From the NCBI RefSeq assembly GCF_023555415.1, contig NZ_JAKRYL010000009.1, positions 112,042 to 176,041 on the forward strand: a DNA stretch of 64,000 bases. Direction: 5' to 3'. The notes below the pieces were generated by a model. It had not been told where the DNA came from and did not search any database. It saw only the letters and a list, made by a program, of their open reading frames with translations. The position numbers and the translations under genes are program-made. Source of the stretch: Halalkalibacter alkaliphilus. Lineage in GTDB: Bacteria; Bacillota; Bacilli; Bacillales; Bacillaceae_D. Numbering within the stretch: the stretch's first letter is position 1; each line of letters begins with the position of its first letter. This document shows, one piece after another, positions 18,452 to 26,100 of the stretch.

Positions 18452-19192
18452 ATGATAAATAATATGGTGCAACTAGTTAAGCAGTTGTCGAATCGATTAA
18501 GTCCCAATGTCTATACATCACTTCAACAGCAGTCTGATGCTGCCAGGCTTTCTCATTTACGTCAAATTCAACGTCAGTTAAAGCAAGAAGACGTTCTTGA
18601 TCGCCCGCTCACTGAGCTTCCCTTTATTATTTTTGATTTAGAGACGAGTGGGTTTTATCCGGATAAAGGGGATGGCATTCTTTCAATTGGAGCTGTAAAG
18701 ATGAAAGGGTGCGAGATTTATGAGGAGGATATATTTTATTCTACTGTAAAATGCTCGACTTCACCGTCAAATGAGATTTTAGAACTAACAGGGTTAACAG
18801 AGGAAGAATTAAGAGACTCTCCGCCACTAGTAGATGTGTTATCCGATTTTTATAAGTTTGTAGGACATTCAACACTAGTTGCCCATCATGCTTCTCATGA
18901 GAAAAAGTTTATGTCTCATGCAACATGGCAAACGTTACGAACAACGTTTCAACACCGAATCATTGACACATCCTTTCTAACGAAGATCGTCGTCCCAAAA
19001 AAGCTAGTGACGTTAGAAGAGTGTTGTGCTTATTATGAAATTCCCGTACAAAAGAGGCATCATGCATTAGAGGATGCACTCATTACGGCACAATTATGGC
19101 AAAAAAACATTCGGCTTGCGAAAGAGAAAGGGTTTGAGACATTACGAGATGTCTATTCTTATTTAGCAAAAGGTCGAATGTCTCAATTATAG
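18452..19192 (+). CDS. DEDDh 3'-5' exonuclease, DnaQ/PolC-epsilon type
   Basis: 246 residues with ExoI FDLETSG (D62, E64), an ExoII region VAHHASHEKKFM where the usual Asp is replaced by Glu (E150), and ExoIII HHALEDALITA (H204, D208). A helical N-terminal extension of about 50 residues precedes the nuclease fold. ATG 18452 is 7 bases after the DUF294 stop. DUF294 proteins and such exonucleases are often neighbours in bacteria, which suggests a joint but unexplained job. Substrate not predictable. Confidence 0.87.
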   Translation: MINNMVQLVKQLSNRLSPNVYTSLQQQSDAARLSHLRQIQRQLKQEDVLDRPLTELPFIIFDLETSGFYPDKGDGILSIGAVKMKGCEIYEEDIFYSTVKCSTSPSNEILELTGLTEEELRDSPPLVDVLSDFYKFVGHSTLVAHHASHEKKFMSHATWQTLRTTFQHRIIDTSFLTKIVVPKKLVTLEECCAYYEIPVQKRHHALEDALITAQLWQKNIRLAKEKGFETLRDVYSYLAKGRMSQL

Positions 19193-19219
19193 AATGGTAG
19201 CGAAGGAGGAGGGGAGCGA

Positions 19220-19495
19220 GTGAAGTCAGATATTCCTAGACGTCAAGCATGTTTTCCCATCCGTGTAGTAATGGAGATGACGGACTTGTCTGCCCGACAA
19301 ATTCGTTATTATGAAGAACAAGGGCTTATTAAACCATCAAGAAACGAAGGAAATCAAAGAATGTTTTCAGTAGAAGACATCGAACGTTTCCTCGAAATCA
19401 AATCACTCATCCAACAAGGAGTCAACATCGCAGGCGTCAAAGCCATCTTCGCATCAAGACAACAAAAAGAAGGAACTAATCAGAAACCTGATTAG
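19220..19495 (+). CDS. Short GlnR/TnrA-like MerR-family regulator
   Basis: 91 residues. The winged-helix part (RRQACFPIRVVMEMTDLSAR, then QIRYYEEQGLIKPSR) and the following EGNQRMFSVEDIERFLEIKSLIQQGVNIAGVKAIF match GlnR closely. The protein stops about 20 residues short of TnrA and about 45 short of GlnR, so the C-terminal segment through which glutamine synthetase controls these factors is missing. GTG 19220 follows GGAGGAGGGG. It is the last gene of the amtB operon; its final codons lie inside the operon terminator. Likely binds TGTNA-N7-TNACA boxes, including its own operon box. Confidence 0.85.
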   Translation: MKSDIPRRQACFPIRVVMEMTDLSARQIRYYEEQGLIKPSRNEGNQRMFSVEDIERFLEIKSLIQQGVNIAGVKAIFASRQQKEGTNQKPD

Positions 19496-19510
19496 CTCCT
19501 TCTTTTTGTT
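19465..19510 (+). terminator. Terminator overlapping the 3' end of the GlnR-like gene
   Basis: Long stem AGAAGGAACTAATCAG / CTGATTAGCTCCTTCT with one bulge, followed by TTTTGTTG; the stop codon at 19493-19495 lies in the 3' arm. Confidence 0.9.
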
Positions 19511-19535
19511 GTGAGGAGGACTATGATAAACTAGA

Positions 19536-19819
19536 GGCATAGAGGAAAAAGGACGATCTTCCCTTTTTCCTCTATGCCGAAGCGCTGAGCGGAGCCGCTG
19601 CAAGGTTTTAAAGCCTTAAAAGTGGGTTTCTTGTAAGGCGCGCAGCGAGAGAAGCCAGCGCCCACGATGTACGCACGATCAAGGCGAAAAGGAGCCGCCG
19701 TAAAGGTTTTAAGCTTTTTTGAGCGATCTTCTCAAAAAAGCGCACGGCGAGAGAAGCCAGCGCAAAGCATGTATGCACGATCAAGGAAAAAGGACGATCT
19801 TCCCTTTTTCCTCTATGCC
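19536..19819. repeat. Structured hairpin repeat, double-core copy (284 bp)
   Basis: Begins GGCATAGAGGAAAAAGG and ends with its exact 17-bp complement. Parts: outer hairpin 19536-19578 (17-bp stem, loop containing CGATCTT), core hairpin 1 at 19613-19639 (loop GGGTTT), core hairpin 2 at 19713-19741 (stem GCTTTTTTGAG, loop CGATCTT), closing hairpin at about 19784-19812 (loop CGATCTT). GGAGCCGC precedes each core and GCG(A)C-GGCGAG/GCAGCGAG follows. A minus-strand frame across it only mirrors the duplicated cores. Same family as 20176, 25834 and 42502. Confidence 0.9.
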
Positions 19820-19860
19820 TTACATAAATAAAAAAATCATCAAAAAGCGAGGAGAAAGAA

Positions 19861-20148
19861 ATGAACATTCCAGCAAATCAAATTTGTGACCATATAGAAT
19901 CTCAAGTGACAAAGCTTAGACAAGCCATCTCTAACGGAGATCAGGCAACGGTGCGTGAGACATCAGCGGTCATTGAAGCATACTGCAACTTATTAAAAGG
20001 CTCGGCGCCTGCTACAAAACAGGTGCCAATGCCGACACCACCCCAACAAGACTATGTGCTCCCAACTCAGCCGAGCAGCTTTGCAAAGCCGCTTGTTCAA
20101 AGTGGCGGTGAGATTGAAGAGAAGGATCGAAATATCCTCGATTTTTAA
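19861..20148 (+). CDS. ywdI: YwdI-family small protein (DUF5327)
   Basis: 95 residues: an N-terminal helical part (IPANQICDHIESQVTKLRQA, then ISNGDQATVRETSAVIEAYCNLL) and a Pro/Gln-rich low-complexity tail. Length, features and position between ung and ywdK fit B. subtilis YwdI. The ribosome site is GAGGAGAAAG. Function unknown. A structured repeat lies on both sides of it. Confidence 0.82.
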   Translation: MNIPANQICDHIESQVTKLRQAISNGDQATVRETSAVIEAYCNLLKGSAPATKQVPMPTPPQQDYVLPTQPSSFAKPLVQSGGEIEEKDRNILDF

Positions 20149-20175
20149 AGAAGGGATTGAAAAAGGGTGGTTTTC

Positions 20176-20348
20176 GAGACCACTGAAAAAGTCCTTTTTA
20201 GAGGATTCGAGGAAGCGCAATGGCTCCACACGTTGCGCGCCTGCTATGAGAAAACCACTCATAGCAGGCTTTAAGACAAAGCAACGGTTCCGCTCATTGC
20301 TTAAAGACCATTGAAAAAGGTCAAAACCATACCTTTTTCAGTGGTCTC
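20176..20348. repeat. Structured hairpin repeat, single-core copy in reverse orientation (173 bp)
   Basis: Ends are the 16-bp inverted pair GAGACCACTGAAAAAG (20176-20191) and CTTTTTCAGTGGTCTC (20333-20348). The core hairpin 20239-20269 has stem GCCTGCTATGAG / CTCATAGCAGGC and loop AAAACCA (TGGTTTT on the other strand). The outer hairpin at about 20309-20347 has loop TGGTTTT on the minus strand; the opposite outer hairpin has lost most of its loop. Confidence 0.88.
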
Positions 20349-20352
20349 ATTG

Positions 20353-20973
20353 CTAAAGCTGGTCATTTCTCCATTCGACTAGCACCGCATAATCCAGTGA
20401 CTCTTCATCTTCTAGATAGTTCGACATTACTTGGAGCGGGCGAAGGCCTTGTTTTAACATAAAGGTAAGGACAAGATCTTTTATTTCTCCTTTTTCGACA
20501 GCTTTTACATAGCTGTCTACATCAAGGTGTTTTGCATATTCGTGATAGTTTGGAATACGGCAACCGGCCATGAATCGTTTTAGACCAAGCTTTCTAACGG
20601 TCTCTTTTCGGGCTTCGTATAGAGCGCCGGCAATGCCTTTTCCTCGGTAGCTTGGTCTAACGCATAAATCGATCCCGTAAAGGCTATCACCTGCAGGGTT
20701 ATGGCTTTTTTGTATGTAGCCATCATCTGCAACTTCTTCCCATGTGTGCGGCTTCCCGTCATAGGTAATGAGGAGAGAGGTAGCAGAGCCAACGACAACG
20801 TTATCTAATTCAGCAAGCAAAGCCCCTTCAGGGAACGTTGTGACATGGGCTTTAATTTGATCGCGTGACCACCATAAATCTTCTGGAAATGGGGGAGGGA
20901 ATGCTTCTTTTTGAACATCTAATAATCCTTCAAAATCATCTAGGGTATAAGGACGAACGTTGATAGAGCTCAT
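20353..20973 (-). CDS. GNAT-family N-acetyltransferase
   Basis: 206 residues from ATG 20973, which has AAAGGAGGT 8 bases upstream; the longer frame to 21090 runs into the neighbouring promoter region and is not credible. The acetyl-CoA-binding motif V-R-P-S-Y-R-G-K-G-I-A-G-A-L (about residues 112-125) is clear, with GIDLCVRP as the preceding strand. Substrate unknown. It is divergent from ywdK and ends 4 bp from a structured repeat rather than a normal terminator. Confidence 0.88.
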   Translation of the reverse strand: MSSINVRPYTLDDFEGLLDVQKEAFPPPFPEDLWWSRDQIKAHVTTFPEGALLAELDNVVVGSATSLLITYDGKPHTWEEVADDGYIQKSHNPAGDSLYGIDLCVRPSYRGKGIAGALYEARKETVRKLGLKRFMAGCRIPNYHEYAKHLDVDSYVKAVEKGEIKDLVLTFMLKQGLRPLQVMSNYLEDEESLDYAVLVEWRNDQL

Positions 20974-21083
20974 ATGAAAAACCTCCTTTTGTTCTATTGT
21001 AGTAAAACGAACGTGAAATTTCACGTGAAGCACAAAAATGTTCTTTCGAAAAAAGATTTGATAATGAAAAGGAGTCGAATACA

Positions 21084-21455
21084 GTGGCAAAATTATTTTT
21101 ATTAATAGGTAGTATTGTTATGGGACTGTCTGTTGCTATTGGCGCATTTGGTGCACATGGATTAGAACCTAGATTAACAGAACGTATGATGAAGAATTAT
21201 CAAACGGGTGTACAGTATCACATGATTCACGGTATAGCGATTGTTGCCGTAGGGATTATTGCATTGAAATATCCGTTACCAGGTTTAAATGGTGCGGGCT
21301 GGAGCTTCCTAATTGGAATTGTGCTTTTCTCAGGGAGTCTCTATGCGATGGCATTAACGGGAGTCACAAAACTTGGGGCTATCACTCCAATCGGTGGGCT
21401 TGCTTTTATTGTTGGCTGGGTGTTGTTAGGGTTAGCTGTGTTAAGAGGGTTATAA
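21084..21455 (+). CDS. ywdK: DUF423 membrane protein YwdK
   Basis: 123 residues with four hydrophobic helices and the DUF423 signature GAFGAHGLEPRLTERMM near the N terminus. GTG 21084 follows AAAAGGAG by 8 bases. The position between ywdI and gerQ matches B. subtilis. Function unknown. Confidence 0.92.
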   Translation: MAKLFLLIGSIVMGLSVAIGAFGAHGLEPRLTERMMKNYQTGVQYHMIHGIAIVAVGIIALKYPLPGLNGAGWSFLIGIVLFSGSLYAMALTGVTKLGAITPIGGLAFIVGWVLLGLAVLRGL

Positions 21456-21464
21456 AATGTAAAG

Positions 21465-21501
21465 CCCTGCTATGACTAAATGGTCATAGCAGGGGTTTTT
21501 T
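21465..21501 (+). terminator. Terminator between ywdK and gerQ
   Basis: CCCTGCTATGAC / GTCATAGCAGGG stem with T6. The stem word CTGCTATGA also occurs in two core hairpins of the structured repeat. Confidence 0.9.
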
Positions 21502-21517
21502 GTATGGATAAAAACAA

Positions 21518-22057
21518 TCAACCATTAGGTCTTGGAGAATATGTTGCGAGTGGAGCTACTCCATCAAACGGATAATCATACTCAAGCTCCTCATCAAAGA
21601 CAGCATAATCAAAGTTAACCATTAGAAGTAAGTACCATTGACCTGTTTCTGGATCACTTAAAATAATATGGTCACGGCCAGCTTCTTCTACACGTCCCCG
21701 GTACACTCGTGCATTCCATTCAGGGTTGTTTTCATACGTGAAATAGAATGTACCAATCTTACCTCGGTTTAACCTAAGGATATTCTCAATAAAGGATTGT
21801 TCAATTGGCAGCATTCCTGGTTCTCCAGGAAAGCCAGGAAAGCCAGGAAAGCCAGGGAAAGGTTGTTGTTGTTGTTGAGTGATTCCTGGTATTTGTTGAT
21901 ATTGATAAGCTTCAGCTGATGTATATGGAATTTGTCCGGGTGCTTGCTGTCCAGGAAACGCTTGCTGCTGTCCAGGGAAAGCCTGCTGCTGGTGCTGCTG
22001 TCCATACCCCGTTCCTGCTTGATGTTGTGGATACCATGGTTGTTGATTCTGATGCAC
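21518..22057 (-). CDS. gerQ: Spore coat protein GerQ
   Basis: Inner coat protein required to localise the germination hydrolase CwlJ and cross-linked by transglutaminase in B. subtilis. 179 residues: an N-terminal half extremely rich in Gln (many QQ runs) with a collagen-like PGFPGFPGFPGEPG stretch near 67-80, then the conserved GerQ domain (SFIENILRLNRGKIGTFYFT ... DHIILSDPETGQWYLLLMVN). It starts 24 bp after the cwlJ stop, so the two form an operon. The low-complexity region also makes overlapping shadow frames. Confidence 0.94.
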   Translation of the reverse strand: MHQNQQPWYPQHQAGTGYGQQHQQQAFPGQQQAFPGQQAPGQIPYTSAEAYQYQQIPGITQQQQQPFPGFPGFPGFPGEPGMLPIEQSFIENILRLNRGKIGTFYFTYENNPEWNARVYRGRVEEAGRDHIILSDPETGQWYLLLMVNFDYAVFDEELEYDYPFDGVAPLATYSPRPNG

Positions 22058-22081
22058 ATTGATCGCCCCTTTTTCGTTTAA

Positions 22082-22513
22082 TTAATAAGTGTTGAAGACT
22101 TCTTCACAATCTGCTGGCAATGGTTGGTAGAAGCAATGTAATTTATACCGACCTGTGTTCCACTGCCCCCACCATTGTGCTGGACATGCTCCCTCTGGAC
22201 GGAAGAACCATAAAGAAAATTCGGCAGGATGGAATCGTTCACCGTTTATCACTCGCCTGGCTAATCGCCGATCCTTTTCGCGAGCTCTTTGATAAAAGTA
22301 ACTTTTCTGAACAGCTTCAAACCCCCCTGGAGACTGAAATGCCATGTCAGGAATCGTATTGACGCCACCAAAGTCCATACAACGAACTCTAGTACGGTTC
22401 ACCATGACATTTCCTGCCATTAACATTCCAAGCTCTCCTTCACCTTCTGCTTCTGCGCGCATCAGCCTTGCGAGCATATCGATATCACTTGAATTAGCTT
22501 TAATAACAGCCAT
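22082..22513 (-). CDS. cwlJ: Spore cortex-lytic cell wall hydrolase CwlJ
   Basis: Degrades cortex peptidoglycan during calcium-dipicolinate germination. 143 residues of the SleB/CwlJ Hydrolase_2 family: ARLMRAEAEGEGELGMLMAG with the catalytic Glu, VMVNRTRVRC and FHPAEFSLWFF. No signal peptide, as in other CwlJ. ATG 22513 lies 7 bases after AGGAGGTG; the longer frame to 22540 was rejected. Upstream partner of gerQ in one operon. Confidence 0.94.
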   Translation of the reverse strand: MAVIKANSSDIDMLARLMRAEAEGEGELGMLMAGNVMVNRTRVRCMDFGGVNTIPDMAFQSPGGFEAVQKSYFYQRAREKDRRLARRVINGERFHPAEFSLWFFRPEGACPAQWWGQWNTGRYKLHCFYQPLPADCEEVFNTY

Positions 22514-22719
22514 CCGTTCACCTCCTATCAAAGTTGACATTCTTAGAAGTTAGTAAGAGATAAGAAACGAAAACTGCATCCAAAATAAAAAAGGATGATT
22601 TGCCGTAAGCGGTGCAGTTACTTCACTATATGACTTGAAAAAGGGGCGTATGCATACGTTTTTTAGTGAGTATGTCCGCTAAGACTCGCTTTCTGTGTCC
22701 TATCTGTTTGAAACTCAGT

Positions 22720-22757
22720 AAAAAAATGACCACATCTTCATCAGATGTGGTCATTTA
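22720..22757 (-). terminator. Terminator of hemQ (minus strand)
   Basis: AATGACCACATCT / AGATGTGGTCATT stem; on the minus strand it is followed by T7. Confidence 0.9.
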
Positions 22758-22761
22758 CTAT

Positions 22762-23511
22762 TTATACGTGAAAGTATCTAGATAAGTGACTAGGAGAAAG
22801 AATATTTCCAACATAGAAAGAGCCAAACTCACCGTAACGAGCAGATACTTCATCAAAGCGCATTTCATATACAAGTTTTTTAAATTGAAGAACATCATCA
22901 GCAAATAATGTGACGCCCCATTCCCAATCATCAAAACCAACTGATCCAGTAATCACTTGTTTTACTTTCCCAGCATAGCTGCGGCCAATCATGCCATGAC
23001 TACGCATAAGCGAACGGCGGTCTTCCATCGGCAACATATACCAGTTGTCCTCACCATCACGACGCTTGTCCATTGGATAGAAGCAAACATGGTTTGCCTT
23101 TGGCAATTGTGGGTACAGACGTGAGCGAACGTGTGGATTTTGGTAAGGATCCTCATCGCTTTCGCCTGCCATATAGTTGCTTAATTCTACAACAGACACA
23201 TAAGAGTAGGTAGGAATCGTAAACTCAGCTAAGCGGCTTTTATTAAATACTGCTTCAATTTCATTAAGCTCTTCCATTGTTGGACGAAGAATCATGAGCA
23301 TGATGTCTGCTTTTTGACCAACGATTGAGTAGATCGCGTGACTTCCTTGCTCGTTTGCTTCTGTCTGCACCCATTTATCAATCATCGAATGGAATTCAGC
23401 TAAAATTTGCTCGCGTTCTTCTGTTGAGATTGTTTTCCATGCCGGCCAATTAATCGTGCGGAAATCATGCAGGCAATACCAACCATCTAATGTAATTGCA
23501 GCTTCACTCAT
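22762..23511 (-). CDS. hemQ: Coproheme decarboxylase HemQ
   Basis: Last step of the coproporphyrin-dependent heme pathway of Gram-positive bacteria: oxidative decarboxylation of Fe-coproporphyrin III to heme b. 249 residues from ATG 23511 (AAAGGAGA 8 bases upstream). With this start the key residues fall at Y145 (radical Tyr), H172 (proximal ligand in SHGMIGRSY) and Q185 (KVKQVITGS), exactly as in Geobacillus/Listeria-type HemQ. A 13-bp inverted repeat at 23540-23583 covers its upstream region. Synteny with pta is as in B. subtilis (ywfI). Confidence 0.96.
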   Translation of the reverse strand: MSEAAITLDGWYCLHDFRTINWPAWKTISTEEREQILAEFHSMIDKWVQTEANEQGSHAIYSIVGQKADIMLMILRPTMEELNEIEAVFNKSRLAEFTIPTYSYVSVVELSNYMAGESDEDPYQNPHVRSRLYPQLPKANHVCFYPMDKRRDGEDNWYMLPMEDRRSLMRSHGMIGRSYAGKVKQVITGSVGFDDWEWGVTLFADDVLQFKKLVYEMRFDEVSARYGEFGSFYVGNILSPSHLSRYFHV

Positions 23512-23539
23512 CAAAAACATCTCCTTTGTATTCATAAAT

Positions 23540-23583
23540 CGTTTCAAATATGTAATCAACGATACTATATCATATTTGAAACG
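23540..23583. promoter_or_regulatory. Inverted repeat upstream of hemQ
   Basis: CGTTTCAAATATG and CATATTTGAAACG, 13-bp perfect arms separated by 18 bp. A TATAGT -10-like word for hemQ lies in the spacer on the minus strand. Could be a two-site operator or a long hairpin. Confidence 0.6.
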
Positions 23584-23649
23584 GGGAAGCCATGAACACA
23601 GATAGTTGAGGGGAGAAGAAGTGTCTGTTACAACCATGAAGCGACAGGA

Positions 23650-24390
23650 TCACCCTTTTAAAAACTGTGTAATAGCAGCTTGATGTTCTTTTGTTTTACC
23701 AGCTTGGCGTTGGGCTGTTACTTCCATTTGTAAAACATCTTCGAAATGATGATCAAAGCTACATTGGAAATTTTGCTTCATTAATCCAAATGCCGTTGGA
23801 GGAACACCTTTTAATGAAGAAATGAGTTGATCCAATTGACCAATTTGGGTAACAAGATTCATATGCAGCGCCTCGTCTGCTGATATCATTTTTCCTAAAG
23901 CTAATTCCATTGATTTACTTAACCCGATGAGACGAGGTAAAAAATAGGAAGCACCAGCATCAGGAACGAGTCCAATTTTTAAGAACCCAAGGCCCAATTT
24001 TGCCTCATTGCTTGCTACTCGGTAATCACATGCAAGTGCAATGCTTAATCCAGCACCAACAGCAATGCCGTTAATATAAGCGACCACCGGTTTTGATGTA
24101 GAGACGATTTGACGAATAAGACGGTTATACGTGTCATCTAAATAGGAGCCGTAATCAAAGGATTTCATGTCCTCTAATGGAATGCTTTTTATGTCAGCTC
24201 CAGCAGAAAAGGCGTTCCCTGAACCTTGTACGACAATCACTTTTACATGTTCATCATCATTTGCTTTTTTAAATAAATTGTATAACTCATCAAGTGTGGA
24301 TTTGCTAAGTGCGTTCTTTACCTCTGGACGATTTAGTGTAATCATTGCAACTTGGTTTTCAACTTCGTATATAACAATAGATGTTTCCAT
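23650..24390 (-). CDS. Enoyl-CoA hydratase/isomerase family protein
   Basis: 247 residues of the crotonase superfamily: substrate-binding oxyanion-hole segments GNAFSAGADIKSI (about 56-68) and NGIAVGAGLSIALACDYR (about 106-123), followed by KLGLGFLKIGLVPDAGASYFLPRL. One catalytic Glu position looks replaced by Leu-Val-Pro-Asp-Ala, so it may act as an isomerase rather than a hydratase. ATG 24390 is preceded by AGGGGGGG. A FadR-type operator overlaps the leader, placing it in fatty acid catabolism. Confidence 0.88.
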   Translation of the reverse strand: METSIVIYEVENQVAMITLNRPEVKNALSKSTLDELYNLFKKANDDEHVKVIVVQGSGNAFSAGADIKSIPLEDMKSFDYGSYLDDTYNRLIRQIVSTSKPVVAYINGIAVGAGLSIALACDYRVASNEAKLGLGFLKIGLVPDAGASYFLPRLIGLSKSMELALGKMISADEALHMNLVTQIGQLDQLISSLKGVPPTAFGLMKQNFQCSFDHHFEDVLQMEVTAQRQAGKTKEHQAAITQFLKG

Positions 24391-24404
24391 AAAACCCCCC
24401 CTAA

Positions 24405-24420
24405 AATGAACAGTCATTCA
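24405..24420. promoter_or_regulatory. FadR-like operator upstream of the enoyl-CoA hydratase
   Basis: On the minus strand TGAATGACTGTTCATT, close to the B. subtilis FadR (YsiA) box TGAATGAMTANTCATTCA. Confidence 0.7.
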
Positions 24421-24652
24421 CTTTCTGGTAATATCTATTCGACACATAAGCAAAGAATCCTTTGGTCATCCTAAAGGTAATGTTAGAAATGACGAAAAAT
24501 ACTAATGTAGTAAGTGTGTAAGCGAAAATATATTAATTTTTGAAAAAATTAACACTTTAGTGAACTTGACAAATATGGTTCCTTTTTGCATGCAAGAGGA
24601 GTATCCTTATCATATAATGAAAAGAGCGTAGTTTTTTTAGGAGGAATCAATA

Positions 24653-25645
24653 GTGAGTAATCTTTTTTCAGAAATAAAAGCACAGGTGGAAAGACACAAT
24701 CCAATCATTGTGTTGCCAGAAGGTACGGATGAACGAATTTTAGAAGCTGCAGCAAATTTGGCAAAGGATAAAGTTGTAAAACCAATTTTAGTTGGTAATG
24801 TTTCAGAAGTACGTGCAAAAGCAATTGAGAACCGTATAGCACTTGGGGACGATGTAACGATTTTAGACCCTCATAATTATGATGGAATGGATGAGATGGT
24901 TGCGGCATTTGTTGAGCGTCGTAAGGGCAAAGAAACTGAAGAGTCAGCACGCAAGTTACTACTTGATGTAAACTACTTCGGAACAATGCTTGTGTACCTT
25001 GGCAAAGCTGACGGCTTAGTAAGTGGAGCTGCACACTCAACAGGTGATACGGTACGTCCGGCACTACAAATCATTAAGACTCAGCCAGGTATTAAGCGTA
25101 CATCAGGAGTATTCGTCATGGTAAAAGAAGAGCAAAAGTTTGTCTTCGGTGACTGTGCGATCAACATTGCTCCAAACAGTGAAGAGTTAGCTGAAATTGC
25201 GATTGCGACAGCGGAAACAGCAAAAGTTTTCGGATTAGATCCAAAAGTGGCGATGCTAAGTTTCTCAACAAAAGGATCAGCGTCATCGATTGAAACAAAG
25301 AAAGTGTCTGAAGCAACAAAACTTGCACAAAAAACGAGACCAGATTTAGTCATTGATGGTGAGTTCCAATTTGATGCAGCATTTGTTCCAGCAGTGGCAC
25401 AAAAGAAAGCACCAGAGTCACCACTTCAAGGTCAAGCGAATGTTTTCATTTTCCCAAGTCTTGAGTCAGGAAACCTAGGGTACAAAATTGCACAACGTCT
25501 TGGTGGCTACGATGCAATCGGCCCAATCCTTCAAGGGTTAAACAAACCAGTAAATGACCTTTCACGTGGATGTAACGCATCTGATGTATATAAACTTTCA
25601 TTAATTACAGCGATGCAGGCGATTAATCAGAAGGTTATGAGCTAA
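24653..25645 (+). CDS. pta: Phosphate acetyltransferase
   Basis: Interconverts acetyl-CoA and acetyl phosphate. 330 residues, the short Pta form without a DRTGG domain. Signature IVLPEGTDERILEAA at the N terminus, GLVSGAAHSTGDTVRPALQI and FSTKGSASS are conserved Pta motifs. GTG 24653 follows TAGGAGGA. Position next to hemQ and lipL is the B. subtilis arrangement. Confidence 0.96.
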   Translation: MSNLFSEIKAQVERHNPIIVLPEGTDERILEAAANLAKDKVVKPILVGNVSEVRAKAIENRIALGDDVTILDPHNYDGMDEMVAAFVERRKGKETEESARKLLLDVNYFGTMLVYLGKADGLVSGAAHSTGDTVRPALQIIKTQPGIKRTSGVFVMVKEEQKFVFGDCAINIAPNSEELAEIAIATAETAKVFGLDPKVAMLSFSTKGSASSIETKKVSEATKLAQKTRPDLVIDGEFQFDAAFVPAVAQKKAPESPLQGQANVFIFPSLESGNLGYKIAQRLGGYDAIGPILQGLNKPVNDLSRGCNASDVYKLSLITAMQAINQKVMS

Positions 25646-25666
25646 GTTAATATTAAGTAGATGATA

Positions 25667-25696
25667 AAAAGGCTGGCTTTGCTGGCCTTTTTTTGC
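25667..25696 (+). terminator. Terminator after pta
   Basis: AAAAAGGC ... GCCTTTTT stem followed by T-run. Confidence 0.82.
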
Positions 25697-25747
25697 GAAA
25701 AATGTAGTTTTTTAGCGAAAATGTAGTGTGGTATGCAAAAAATGGGA

Positions 25748-25830
25748 TGTGTTTAAAGACCAAAACAGAGGAAGAAATGGCTCCGTTCGCTACGCGCCGT
25801 GAGTGTGTACCCCACTCCTCTCAAGGCTTT
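25748..25830. repeat. Degenerate reverse core of the structured hairpin repeat
   Basis: On the minus strand it reads GCC ... GAGTGGGGTACACACTC ... GGCGCGTAGCGAACGGAGCC, matching the order of core hairpin plus GGCGCG and GGAGCC flank of the better copies, without clear outer hairpin. Confidence 0.6.
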
Positions 25831-25833
25831 TAA

Positions 25834-26019
25834 GAGGGCACTGAAAAAGGCTGGTTTGTACCTTTTTCAGTGCCCTCGAAGCAATGTGCGGAGCTGCTGC
25901 CTTTTGTTGAAAAGCCTGCTATGAGCGGGTTTCTCATAGCAGGCGCGCAGCATGCGGAGCCATTGCTACTTAATCGAGGCACTGAAAAAGGCTGGTTTGT
26001 ACCTTTTTCAGTGGCTTCG
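25834..26019. repeat. Structured hairpin repeat, single-core copy (186 bp)
   Basis: Outer hairpin 25834-25877 has a perfect 17-bp stem GAGGGCACTGAAAAAGG and loop CTGGTTTGTA; core hairpin 25914-25944 has stem GCCTGCTATGAG / CTCATAGCAGGC and loop CGGGTTT; the closing hairpin 25977-26019 repeats CACTGAAAAAGG / CCTTTTTCAGTG with the same loop. GCGGAGCTGCTGC precedes and GCGCAGCATGCGGAGCC follows the core. Confidence 0.9.
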
Positions 26020-26054
26020 ACTTTAAAAGATGTAGCGACTTCGCTCATTGCTTT

Positions 26055-26099
26055 GGGGGTATCTCAAAAGGTCAAAAACAGACCTTTTGAGATACCCCC
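26055..26099. repeat. Solo outer hairpin of the structured repeat type
   Basis: 19-bp perfect stem GGGGGTATCTCAAAAGGTC and its complement around loop AAAAACA (TGTTTTT on the minus strand). It ends 1 bp before the lipL stop codon. Confidence 0.8.
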
Positions 26100-26100
26100 T

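Noticed and set aside
19608..19868. Minus-strand 86-codon frame with an internal sequence repeat
   Set aside because: The repeated peptide is simply the translation of the two core units of the structured repeat.
21769..22059. Second reading frame across the gerQ 5' half
   Set aside because: An artefact of the low-complexity Gln-rich and Pro-Gly coding sequence; the GerQ frame explains the region.
24517..24530. Possible catabolite-responsive element TGTAAGCGAAAATA before pta
   Set aside because: Only a partial match to TGWNANCGNTNWCA and no promoter could be placed at a convincing distance.
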